From: Bact-08 sp964533215
GTDB lineage: Bacteria; Bacteroidota; Bacteroidia; Bacteroidales; UBA932
Reading direction: 5' to 3'
DNA: 64,000 nt
Assembly (NCBI GenBank): GCA_964533215.1
Contig: CAZHLJ010000001.1
Coordinates: forward strand, 1,317,061 to 1,381,060
Shown: in pieces, positions 7,345 to 15,026 of the stretch
How the letters are laid out: each line of letters opens with the position of its first letter
How positions within the stretch are numbered: the first letter of the stretch is position 1
Translations under genes and position numbers: made by a program
The notes under the pieces: model-generated
What the model was told of the DNA's origin: nothing
Databases searched by the model: none
What the model saw: only the letters and a program-made list of their open reading frames with translations

Positions 7345-7992
7345 TTAGTTTTGAATATTTATTGTTTTAATCACAAGTTTCTGTAAATGATCTGAGATTT
7401 GTCTTAATATTTTTTCAAAATCAAACATTATATTTATTATCTCGTAAGGGTCAATCGTTTCAATATAGTGCAATTGGTTATCAATATCGGGGTCTCTATG
7501 GGCAATAATATTCATCCGGATCTGTTTTAAATTTTCAAAGTGAATTGTACTAAATTTTCCAAATTCTTTCTGAAGACTTTTTAACTCCATTAAATAGTTA
7601 CTTGCCTCTGAAATATCTTTAAATATATTCTTGAAGTCCTTGCCCAACATTCCAGGAATATCATTTAGTGCTTCATATATCAACAGCACCACTTGTCTTG
7701 CGAAATAAACTTTCTGCCATTTTTTCGTTTCATAGAGCAAACTATAACCAACAGAAACTAAATCATAAGACAAAATGTTGATAAATCCAAAAACATTCCA
7801 CATGATAATATGGTCGTTAGTTCCTTTATCTGTAGCAAGTTTTTTTATTTTTTTTATCAAAAGAATATTTGAATCAAGAACAGCATATCTCTCAATAAAT
7901 CTTTTTTCGTACTCATTTTTATTATCGACTAAGTCTCTTTCTCTATATATGTCAACTTTATAGGATGTCAATTGTTCTTGCATTGTAATCAA
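7345..7992 (-). CDS. HEPN-like all-helical protein (Rx5H motif)
   Basis: 215 residues, predicted almost entirely helical, with no signal peptide. Residues R159-MNIIA-H165 match the Rx4-6H motif of HEPN ribonucleases, preceded by a long helix region where HEPN proteins keep their dimer core. Many HEPN proteins are toxins or abortive-infection RNases. The start could be the ATG at 7992 or the one at 7983 (MQEQL); no ribosome site decides it. It heads the six-gene minus-strand run and stands 60 bases before the DUF4145-like gene, so two HEPN-related helical proteins are encoded side by side. Confidence 0.68.
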   Translation of the reverse strand: MITMQEQLTSYKVDIYRERDLVDNKNEYEKRFIERYAVLDSNILLIKKIKKLATDKGTNDHIIMWNVFGFINILSYDLVSVGYSLLYETKKWQKVYFARQVVLLIYEALNDIPGMLGKDFKNIFKDISEASNYLMELKSLQKEFGKFSTIHFENLKQIRMNIIAHRDPDIDNQLHYIETIDPYEIINIMFDFEKILRQISDHLQKLVIKTINIQN

Positions 7993-8016
7993 TATTTTAG
8001 ATTATAATTTATTTTT

Positions 8017-8036
8017 CCTCCTAAACGCCTAGGAGG
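8017..8036. repeat. Perfect 7-bp inverted repeat at the nuclease gene end
   Basis: CCTCCTA (8017-8023) and TAGGAGG (8030-8036) are exact inverted copies separated by six bases. The right arm overlaps the last codons of the frameshift-restored nuclease gene. There is no T run on either side, so it is not a clear terminator; it may mark a junction between cargo units. Confidence 0.45.
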
Positions 8037-8464
8037 CAATAGGATCTTTATCAGCCCACAGACCAACCTTTTTTGATCTGTCCAACTGCTCCATTTCTGA
8101 GAGCCGTTTTTTCCTTGTTGTACTGTTTAGAGTGCCATGAGTATTCGGATTTAATCAACTCATAGTTTAGAGTGTCTTTGCCGACGATGATTAAACCGAG
8201 AGTGCGACCATAACGATCTTTTCCATGTGAGATTAGAACTGCTTCTTTGCCAAAACAAAAATCAGACGTAAACTGCTTTGCCCTATAGCCAAAGGCTTGT
8301 TTGGACTCAGGACAATCAACCGCATCCAGTCTGACCTTAATCTGAATTCTATCTTGGGTAAGTAGAACAACTATATCACCATCGGTAACGCCGATGATTT
8401 TTCCATTAATTCTTTCATTAACTGGACTTAGCAAGAGGAATAAGAAGAATAAAAAGCTCCTCAT
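8029..8464 (-). pseudogene. Secreted thermonuclease (SNase-like), frameshifted near the 3' end
   Basis: A signal peptide (MRSFLFFLFLLL) is followed by a staphylococcal-nuclease fold: VTDGD at 26-30, VRLDAVDCPE at 44-53 and KDRYGRTLG at 82-90. This keeps the likely catalytic R45, E53, R87 and metal-binding Asp residues. SNase proteins cut DNA and RNA outside the cytoplasm. As sequenced, the frame changes at an A6 run (plus-strand T run 8107-8112) and ends at 8051 (137 residues). Removing one A restores the family ending RLSEMEQLDRSKKVGLWADK, with a stop at 8029-8031. This could be a real indel, slippage or a sequencing error. Its start overlaps the preceding stop as TAATG. Confidence 0.75.
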
Positions 8465-8895
8465 TACCTCTTAATGTAAGTTTTATTACCGTTGGAATTT
8501 ATGTAATATCTTCCTCCTCTTGGCCCGGTGTATATTGTCCGGCTAGAAGAGGTTGTAGAGCTTTTTGTGGGCTCATATGTCGATTTATGTTGCCAACAAT
8601 AATCGCTACCCGGGTCAGCATTTCTTTTGCATTGTGATCCGGCATTTGTGATTGCCTTACACCGCTGTTTCTCAGATGTTGTTTGTACGGCCGAGGTGCT
8701 TGCCTCAGTTGTTACCGGACTTGCGGGATTTGTTTGGGCAGAATTTGAATCGATTATCCTTGATGAGATTATTCTCTCAAGGATTGTTACTCTGGATTTG
8801 AGCGCTTCAATCTCCTCCTGCATTTTCTGTATGTCTTGAGCAGACATGGCTAATGATGAGAACAGTAGGATGGCTAAAAATAATATCTTTTTCAT
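8464..8895 (-). CDS. Secreted Cys-rich protein with PBCV basic adaptor tail
   Basis: 143 residues. A signal peptide (to about A19, SAQ) is followed by a short coiled coil (QKMQEEIEALKSRVTILE) and a Ser/Thr-rich linker. A Cys/His motif then follows (C79, C89, C100, H103; RCKAITNAGSQCKR...YCWQHK), and the basic tail ends in TGPRGGRYYINSNGNKTY. The tail matches the PBCV-specific basic adaptor domain, and the Cys/His block a small conserved motif that often accompanies it. Both are often linked with SNase-type nucleases, and the thermonuclease gene overlaps this one by one base. It probably positions the nuclease on nucleic acid or at the surface, though this is inferred from context. Confidence 0.75.
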   Translation of the reverse strand: MKKILFLAILLFSSLAMSAQDIQKMQEEIEALKSRVTILERIISSRIIDSNSAQTNPASPVTTEASTSAVQTTSEKQRCKAITNAGSQCKRNADPGSDYCWQHKSTYEPTKSSTTSSSRTIYTGPRGGRYYINSNGNKTYIKR

Positions 8896-8912
8896 AGGTT
8901 TAAGTTATATCG

Positions 8913-9383
8913 TCATTGAGAAATCTTTATTGCAAATCCTCTGATCTCATAATATTCAGTTCTTGATGCATATTCTCTCGTTGTCGAGTTATATATGTTG
9001 GAGGATACTGTGCACTTTAAATTAGCAATCCCGTTCGCCCCTACTTTTTTTGCTTCATCAACTACAATTTTTAATAACTCATCGGCGCTTATGACTTCTT
9101 TGTAAATTTCTCCTGGAAACGACCTCTTTGAATATAGAGCATCTTCAATTTTCTTAACAGGTTGTCGATTACCTTGACTTACCATATCTGCAGGAGAAAC
9201 CCTTATATACAACTCTCCGCAGGGGGTAAACTTTCCTGTAAATGGATCAGGGCTTAAGAAAAAAACATTTTCAGTATAGGGCCTGAAATCGAAAAAATTG
9301 ACATCAACAATTCTTTGTGCTAATTTTGGTGAACAGCCAGAGATTAGTAAAATAAGAAAAAGAGCCAGCACAAGCTTTCTCAT
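8913..9383 (-). CDS. Putative lipoprotein
   Basis: 156 residues with a lipoprotein signal peptide (LILLISGC, lipidation at C17). The mature part contains PFTGKFTPCGELYIRVSP, and near the end VGANGIANLKCTVSS and YYEIRGFAIKI. This last pattern, where a duplicated strand ends in G-x-A-I-K, resembles small heavy-metal-binding/YbjQ-like or RcsF-like envelope domains, but I do not assign it. First gene of the minus-strand cargo; no clear promoter box is visible upstream. Confidence 0.7.
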   Translation of the reverse strand: MRKLVLALFLILLISGCSPKLAQRIVDVNFFDFRPYTENVFFLSPDPFTGKFTPCGELYIRVSPADMVSQGNRQPVKKIEDALYSKRSFPGEIYKEVISADELLKIVVDEAKKVGANGIANLKCTVSSNIYNSTTREYASRTEYYEIRGFAIKISQ

Positions 9384-9632
9384 AGTATATAGTTATTTTG
9401 GTTAGACGTTTAAGTAGACTTCTTACCAAGCTAGTCTTAAAGCTGGTCCCGTCTGATTCTACCTTTCACTAGAAATATTGATGTGATGTTGTCCTTTGCG
9501 ATGCTTGTATCCCCAGAGTAGCCAGAAATACGAAGTATCGTATATAAATAAAATTATAATAATCGCGTAATATTTTGTTTTTCATGTAGTAAGGGTTAAA
9601 AATAGGCACTTCCCATAATTCTCCCCACTGGT

Positions 9633-10081
9633 CAAGGTGCTAAAAAGAGAAAAAGTGTGAGTTTGAAGGATACTTGCATGGAGGGATTGGGCACCCACTC
9701 AGTGAATGCAGCGTAAAAAAACAACCGGCGAACCAATCATAAATTTTCCCGTTTTTTGCATCAATAATTGACAGTGCAACAGCCGTAGTGGCATTGCAAG
9801 TGAGCATTTGGGCACCCCACTCAAGGAACGAGCGTTCAAAAAACAACCAGCGCCCGTCTCCAAATCTATACGCATAATCAAAAAGGCGCATTTGTTTTTT
9901 AGCAAGTGACTGCTAAGGGGGTAAATGCGGTTGCATGCCAACTAGGCTGTTGCACTACAAGACAAGATGCAGAAAAACAAGCATAATCAAAAGGGCGCAT
10001 TTGTTTTTTAGCGGAATGAACGCAAAGTGGGTAATCCCGGTGCAGATATCCGAAAACCACACTTTTCTCAAAAGCACCTTG
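9633..10081. repeat. Palindromic non-coding repeat, composite copy B
   Basis: This 449-bp copy starts with CAAGGTGC (9633-9640) and ends with GCACCTTG (10074-10081), like copy A at 3.3 kb but reversed. Bases 9654-9731 equal the reverse complement of 3423-3500 at all 78 positions. It is longer than copy A because the middle holds an extra partial unit (about 9795-9945) with another GCACCCCACTC, a second CAAAAAACAACCAGCG and a second GCGCATTTGTTTTTTAGC. Open frames inside are short and not shared between copies, so it is not a gene. In the rest of the gene-free stretch 9384-10219, bases 9384-9632 hold nothing I can assign. Confidence 0.8.
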
Positions 10082-10160
10082 ACCTCAACTTGGTGAATGC
10101 GGTTGCCATATAGTGGCTATGATTATTTAAATTGTTAAAAGTAAATATAATCAAAATGCA

Positions 10161-10168
10161 TATCTTTG
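10161..10168 (+). promoter_or_regulatory. -7 box of a Bacteroidetes-type promoter before the flippase gene
   Basis: TATCTTTG fits TAnnTTTG and lies 51 bases before the flippase start. The nearest TTG (10132-10134) is further away than usual, so the -33 element is uncertain. Confidence 0.45.
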
Positions 10169-10219
10169 ACAAACTTGTATTATCGTAATAATCTATAGCA
10201 AAATTTACTTTCTTTCCGC

Positions 10220-11617
10220 ATGATCAAAGTAGGAAAATCCGATCTCTTTTGGAATTACGGAGCCAGTTTCATGAGGGTGGCTTCTGGAGTCATTGTTCTG
10301 CCTCTGATATTGAGAATGCTGCCGAGCGAGGAGGTGGGACTCTGGACAGTAATGATTGGATTGAATTCAATGATTTACCTTCTGGATTTCGGCTTTTTCC
10401 CGACCTTCTCCAGATCTATCACCTATATTTTTTCCGGAGCGAGAGAGCTTAAGGCAGAGGGGTTTGAGTCAATAGAGGAGGGGAGGGAGATCAACTACTC
10501 CTTGCTTAAAGGAAACCTTAATGCAATGAGGTATTTTTATGCAGGAGTTGCACTGTTGCTTATCCTGACCCTTTTTACCGGTGGATACTGGTATATAGAA
10601 AGGCTTCTCGTTGGTTTTAAGGGAGACATGACGGTTGCGAGGACAGCTTGGTATCTCTATGGAATTCTTCTCTCATACCAATTTTACACCTATTATTTTG
10701 ATGGATTGCTGGTAGGGAGAGGTATGATCAAGAGATCACGTCAGATTATTGTCCTCTCTCAGTCTGTCCATATAGTTCTTGCAACAATACTTCTTCTTTC
10801 AGGTTTTGGCATAATCTCTATGGTTATCAGCCAGACGACATCCACAATAGTAAACAGAATGCTTGCCTATAGGGCTTTTTATGATAAGGAGACAAAGACC
10901 GGTCTTCTGAAAGCCAAAGCAGAGAACTGGAAGAAAATAATAAAGACTCTTTGGCAGACTGCATATAAATCTGGGCTGGCTAATCTGAGCTGGGTATTTA
11001 CAAACAAGATGCTGACGGTACTAGGTGCTGCCTATATCCCACTCGTGGCAATGGGGTCATACGGAATCACCAAGCAGATAGTAGATATAACGTATTCCTT
11101 GTCTGTGGTATGGTTTGTCACATATTACCCTAAACTTACTCAGGAAAGGGTTAAAAACTCCCTAAACGAGGTGAAACGACTCTATGTAAAGGGGCAGTTT
11201 ATTGCAATTGGCGTTTTTGCCGTTATTGCTGCCGGAGTTGTTTTGTTTGGAGATTGGGGGATGAAGATAATAGATAGCTCTACTCCGTTTCTGGATAAAA
11301 AAATGATGCTGTTGTTCTTCCTTGCTGCGTTATTTGAAGCATTGACCTATCTGTCAACATCTGTCCTTCTTAGCCGGAATGCAGTGCCTCACTATAAGGC
11401 CCAGACTGTTACGGCTTTGGTGACAGCAGCACTCTTGGTGATTATCCTTAAGTATACCAGTGTTGGAGTTTTGGCACTCATAATTGTGCCATTCATTTCG
11501 CAATTGGTTTATCACCACTGGAGGTGGACCCTTATGGTGATTAAGGAGCTTGGCGTAAAGATGGATGACTATATTAAATTTTTAGCCGACATTCCTGGGA
11601 ATCTCGGCTTAAGGTAG
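10220..11617 (+). CDS. Wzx-like oligosaccharide/lipid flippase (MATE/MVF-like fold)
   Basis: 465 residues with about twelve hydrophobic segments. It opens with the hallmark of polysaccharide-export flippases, a short polar start, then FWNYGASFMRVASGVIVLPL and LRMLPSEEVGLWTVM. Members move lipid-linked sugar repeat units across the inner membrane for O-antigen, capsule or exopolysaccharide. No glycosyltransferase or polymerase genes flank it: upstream is repeat B, downstream is the convergent helicase gene, 20 bases away. Its substrate cannot be deduced. The start at 10220 fits the TATCTTTG box. Confidence 0.85.
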   Translation: MIKVGKSDLFWNYGASFMRVASGVIVLPLILRMLPSEEVGLWTVMIGLNSMIYLLDFGFFPTFSRSITYIFSGARELKAEGFESIEEGREINYSLLKGNLNAMRYFYAGVALLLILTLFTGGYWYIERLLVGFKGDMTVARTAWYLYGILLSYQFYTYYFDGLLVGRGMIKRSRQIIVLSQSVHIVLATILLLSGFGIISMVISQTTSTIVNRMLAYRAFYDKETKTGLLKAKAENWKKIIKTLWQTAYKSGLANLSWVFTNKMLTVLGAAYIPLVAMGSYGITKQIVDITYSLSVVWFVTYYPKLTQERVKNSLNEVKRLYVKGQFIAIGVFAVIAAGVVLFGDWGMKIIDSSTPFLDKKMMLLFFLAALFEALTYLSTSVLLSRNAVPHYKAQTVTALVTAALLVIILKYTSVGVLALIIVPFISQLVYHHWRWTLMVIKELGVKMDDYIKFLADIPGNLGLR

Positions 11618-11637
11618 CTTAACTGTCAGGTAAGCTA

Positions 11638-13506
11638 TTATCGTCTTCCTGATCTTCTCTCTCTGCGGCTAGGTTTATCCCCACTCTTTTTCTTCCCCTC
11701 TTTGCGATAACCCTCTTTACGATTGTCATCCCTTCCTCTTGATTCTCTTCTGCCTTCGCCTCTGCTATCTTCTCTTACATCAGATCTTCTGTCATCTTTG
11801 AATCTATCCTCTCTTCTATGCGGTGCATTGGATGATCTCTCAGATGTATGTGAATCACTTGTCTCGGTTACAATTTGAACTTTGAGCGTGATACCTTTGT
11901 AATCAGTTCCGTTTACCTCTTCTACAAGATATTCGGCAGCTTTTGATGTTACAGAGACAAAAGAGAGTTCTCTTCTGATATCAATCTTTCCAACTCCGTT
12001 TTGTCCAACTCCGCAAGATGACATGAGCCTTATCAGGTGCCTTGGTGATGTGTTGGTTCTGTAACCAAGATTAACCTTTAGCCATGTAAAACCTTTTTCA
12101 GATGCTCCCGGAAGAATATCTCTGACAGATCCGTCATTATTTTTCCTACTGTTCTCTTCTTGAAGATTAAGATCAGGGGAGTGGCGGTAATAGTCCAGGA
12201 AACGATTGAACTCTATTGAGAGTACCTTCTGTATAATCTCCTCCTTGCTTATATCCTTCCACTTTTCGTTTATCAGGTTCACATATTCTGCAATCTCCTC
12301 CTTAACATCCACTGTCTCGATTTGCTGAATCAGATGGAGCAGCTGCATTGAGCAAACCTCTTTACCTGTAGGAATTTTTGCTTGTGAAAAAGTCTTTCCG
12401 ATAAGCTTCTCTATTCTTCTTATCTTGTGCTGTTCCTTGCTGTTTATAATGGCAATTGAAATACCATTCTTGTCTGCACGTCCGGTTCTTCCGCTTCTAT
12501 GTGTATATTGTTCGGCTTCATCAGGCAGGTTGTAGTTGATTACATGAGTTAGCTCACTTACATCTATACCTCTTGCCGCAACGTCAGTGGCTACCAACAA
12601 GCTTAAAGTCTTGCTTTTGAATCTTCCCATCACTTGATCCCTTTGACCCTGAGAAAGTTCTCCGTGTAAAGCGTCTGCGTTGTACCCATCCTTTACCAAT
12701 GCATCTGCAATCTCCTGAGTCTCCTGTCTTGTCCTGCAGAAAATTATTCCATATATGTCAGGATTATAGTCTGCTATTCTTTTAAGTGCCAGGTATCTGT
12801 CTTTTGCGTGAACCACATAATAGTAATGTTTCACATTATTCGAGCCGGAGTTTCTTGCACCAACAGTTATTATCTCAGGATTGCTCATATAATGCTTTGC
12901 AATTCCTTCAACTTCAAGAGGGAGAGTGGCTGAGAAAAGAAGTGACCTTCTGTTTTCAGGAGCCCTTTCTAAAATAGAATCCAACTCGTCCTTGAATCCC
13001 ATGTTAAGCATTTCGTCTGCCTCATCCAGAACTAGTGTGTCGATCTCATCTATTTGTGCAACACCACGGTTAAGGAGGTCAACCATCCTTCCTGGAGTTG
13101 CAACGATTATATGTGCACCTTTTTTTAGTGCCCTTATTTGTGTCTCTATGCTGGCTCCGCCATATACAGAAACAATATTCAAGCCTTCATAGTATTTTCC
13201 GTAACGCTTGATGTCATCGGTTATCTGTCTGCAGAGTTCTCTTGTCGGACTCAAAATCAGAGCTTGAGTGTGAGACTGTTTTGTGTCAAGAGTTTCCAGT
13301 ATTGGAAGTCCAAAAGCAGCAGTCTTGCCTGTACCTGTCTGTGCGAGGCATACGATGTCTTTTTTCTCTTGAATTAATGTTGGAATTACTCTCTCCTGAA
13401 CTGGTGTAGGATTTAGAAAGCCCAATTCGGTTATGGCCTTGATAATGTTCTGATTAAGGCCTAGTTCTTGGAATTGCTTGGTCATGTATGATTTTTGAAA
13501 GGGCAA
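11638..13506 (-). CDS. DEAD-box RNA helicase (CsdA/DbpA type)
   Basis: 622 residues. ATP-dependent unwinding of RNA in ribosome assembly or cold adaptation is the usual role. Motifs occur in order: Q motif (GFLNPTPVQ), AQTGTGKT, PTRELCRQ, TPGRMVDL, DEAD, SAT, IIFCRTRQETQ, ATDVAARGID and HRSGRTGRA. A linker of about 75 residues is followed by a DbpA-type RNA-binding domain (about 460-560, including FTWLKVNLGYR and IGKIDIRREL-like strands). The tail is rich in Arg, Asp and Gly (RREDRFKDDRR...GRDDNRKEGYRK) and is likely disordered and RNA-binding. A 43-residue membrane ORF lies just upstream on the same strand. Confidence 0.94.
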   Translation of the reverse strand: MPFQKSYMTKQFQELGLNQNIIKAITELGFLNPTPVQERVIPTLIQEKKDIVCLAQTGTGKTAAFGLPILETLDTKQSHTQALILSPTRELCRQITDDIKRYGKYYEGLNIVSVYGGASIETQIRALKKGAHIIVATPGRMVDLLNRGVAQIDEIDTLVLDEADEMLNMGFKDELDSILERAPENRRSLLFSATLPLEVEGIAKHYMSNPEIITVGARNSGSNNVKHYYYVVHAKDRYLALKRIADYNPDIYGIIFCRTRQETQEIADALVKDGYNADALHGELSQGQRDQVMGRFKSKTLSLLVATDVAARGIDVSELTHVINYNLPDEAEQYTHRSGRTGRADKNGISIAIINSKEQHKIRRIEKLIGKTFSQAKIPTGKEVCSMQLLHLIQQIETVDVKEEIAEYVNLINEKWKDISKEEIIQKVLSIEFNRFLDYYRHSPDLNLQEENSRKNNDGSVRDILPGASEKGFTWLKVNLGYRTNTSPRHLIRLMSSCGVGQNGVGKIDIRRELSFVSVTSKAAEYLVEEVNGTDYKGITLKVQIVTETSDSHTSERSSNAPHRREDRFKDDRRSDVREDSRGEGRRESRGRDDNRKEGYRKEGKKKSGDKPSRRERRSGRR

Positions 13507-13538
13507 AGGTATGCTTAATTATTGAATAATAGCATTTT

Positions 13539-13670
13539 TTATTCGGCTATCTCTCCTCCTGAGATAAATCCGCTAATGAAAGCATCCATGTTTTTAAGCA
13601 CAATGATTGCAATAATAGCCAATATTGCGATGATTGCCCAAGTGACGATTTGCCTGTTTTTTTTCTTCAT
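13539..13670 (-). CDS. 43-residue single-TM small protein
   Basis: A short minus-strand ORF reads MKKKNRQIVTWAIIAILAII, then AIIVLKNMDAFISGF and a Ser/Gly/Glu end. It has a basic N-terminus, one TM helix (about 8-25) and a short polar tail, so it would be an inner-membrane protein with the N-terminus inside. It ends 32 bases before the helicase start and begins 22 bases after a TAGGTTTG promoter box on the same strand, so it would be the first gene of the helicase transcript. No family recognised. The residue pattern looks like a real protein rather than chance, but this rests on composition and position. Confidence 0.55.
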   Translation of the reverse strand: MKKKNRQIVTWAIIAILAIIAIIVLKNMDAFISGFISGGEIAE

Positions 13671-13692
13671 GATTTTTGAATTTTGCTTGGTT

Positions 13693-13749
13693 CAAACCTA
13701 TTAATAAAAAATGGGACAAGAGTTCATAATTGAAAATTAATTACCTTTG
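13693..13749. promoter_or_regulatory. Divergent promoters for the helicase unit and hydF
   Basis: On the minus strand, TTG (13719-13717) is followed after 16 bases by TAGGTTTG (13700-13693), pointing to the small ORF and the helicase. On the plus strand TACCTTTG (13742-13749) lies 51 bases before hydF. Both fit TAnnTTTG; the plus-strand -33 box is not clear. Confidence 0.45.
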
Positions 13750-13800
13750 GAATTATGATTTATCTGATTCTGGTTTTTAATTTCTAATACTGGGAATTTT

Positions 13801-15015
13801 ATGAGTAAAGTGAAATATATTGGCGTTTTTGGCAAGAGAAATACCGGGAAAAGTTCTCTGATAAATACAATCACTGGTCAGGATGTTGCAATAGTTTCTG
13901 ACACTCCTGGCACAACAACTGATCCTGTCCGTAAAAGGATGGAAATATTCGGAATAGGTCCGGTTGTACTTATTGATACTGCCGGGATTGATGATTCGGG
14001 TGAACTTGGGGGGCTGAGGGTAAGAAAGAGCAAGCAGGTAATCAATCAGATAGATCTGGCGATATTGCTTTTTACCAATAATCAGCTTGATAAATATGAG
14101 AAGGAACTGATTAAAGAGTTTAAGGAAGAGAGCGTGCCATTTATTCTTTTGCATAATCAATCTGATATTATCCCTCTTGATCCAAAACTTGCCCTTGAGT
14201 GTACCGAGAAATATGGAATTGATGTTTTGGAATTCTCATGCAATATGTTTGATGTGGAGGAGCAAACGAAGGCTGTTGAAATGTTGACCTCTTTTATTGT
14301 CAAAGGTCTTCAGTCTTCTCAAAGCTCTGGAGTTGGCCTCTTTGAAGGTTTGGCAGATAAAGGTGATAATGTGTTGCTGGTTTGCCCAATAGACAGCGAA
14401 GCCCCTGAAGGGAGACTTATTTTGCCTCAGATGAATGCAATAAGAGACCTCCTTGATCGCGGCGCTGTGGCTATTGTCCTTCAGCCGGAGGCAATCGAAG
14501 ATTATTTAAACACGAGCAGCATTAAGCCAAGACTAATAGTTACAGATAGCCAGGCCTTTGACAGAATATCGGATATTGTACCGGATGATATTCCTCTTAC
14601 CGGCTTCAGCCCTCTTCTTGCAAGAAGTAAAGGTTTTTTTGGGTACTACCTTAGTGGAACGCCAAAGATTGATACTCTTAAAGATGGGGACAGGATATTA
14701 ATTCTTGAGTCTTGCTCTCATCATAGTTCATGTGAGGATATTGGAAGAGTGAAAATTCCCAGGCTTTTACAGAAAAAAACCGGAAAAAATCTTGAATGGG
14801 ATGTAGTTGCAGGTCTTGACGATATACCACGCGGGATAAAGGAGTATTCAATTGTCATACAATGTGGCGGCTGCATGATTACAAACCGTCAGCTTTTTTC
14901 AAGGCTAAGGCCGGCTATAGATGCTGGTGTTCCCGTATCAAACTATGGAATGACCCTTGCATGGTGTATGGGCATATATTCGCGGGCCATCAAGCCATTA
15001 TCTGAGAGTATTTAA
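13801..15015 (+). CDS. hydF: [FeFe]-hydrogenase H-cluster maturation GTPase HydF
   Basis: 404 residues. HydF is the scaffold that binds the 2Fe precursor of the H-cluster and delivers it to HydA. The GTPase domain holds GKRNTGKSS (P-loop, residues 12-19), the switch region TPGTTTDP and DTAG. The C-terminal cluster-binding motif is complete: C305-x-H307 with C311, then C355-GG-C358, in the expected CxHxnCxxC arrangement. Length is normal. hydE follows 11 bases downstream, so they are co-transcribed. hydG and a hydrogenase gene are not in this window. Confidence 0.95.
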   Translation: MSKVKYIGVFGKRNTGKSSLINTITGQDVAIVSDTPGTTTDPVRKRMEIFGIGPVVLIDTAGIDDSGELGGLRVRKSKQVINQIDLAILLFTNNQLDKYEKELIKEFKEESVPFILLHNQSDIIPLDPKLALECTEKYGIDVLEFSCNMFDVEEQTKAVEMLTSFIVKGLQSSQSSGVGLFEGLADKGDNVLLVCPIDSEAPEGRLILPQMNAIRDLLDRGAVAIVLQPEAIEDYLNTSSIKPRLIVTDSQAFDRISDIVPDDIPLTGFSPLLARSKGFFGYYLSGTPKIDTLKDGDRILILESCSHHSSCEDIGRVKIPRLLQKKTGKNLEWDVVAGLDDIPRGIKEYSIVIQCGGCMITNRQLFSRLRPAIDAGVPVSNYGMTLAWCMGIYSRAIKPLSESI

Positions 15016-15026
15016 TATTTGAATTT

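Noticed and set aside
4030..9440. Integron-like cassette array (GTTAGGT near 4096, GTTAGAC near 9405, VCR-like GAGTTATGCGTTGG near 7300)
   Set aside because: Single attC-like core sites can be found, but no paired R''/R' boxes with a hairpin between genes; several genes overlap, which rules out separate cassettes for them.
9528..9543. ATACGA...TCGTAT inverted repeat resembling a lox half-site
   Set aside because: Only 6-base arms with a short spacer, no partner site and no matching recombinase; chance in AT-rich DNA.
9640..9941. Minus-strand open frames of 80-83 codons
   Set aside because: They lie inside repeat B and share translated segments with copy A only because the DNA is repeated; no start signal or family match.
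3151..10219. Duplicate of the tRNA-Arg 3' end as right attachment site
   Set aside because: I searched by eye for GTTCGAGTCGC near the island end and found none; the right edge of the original element is not defined.
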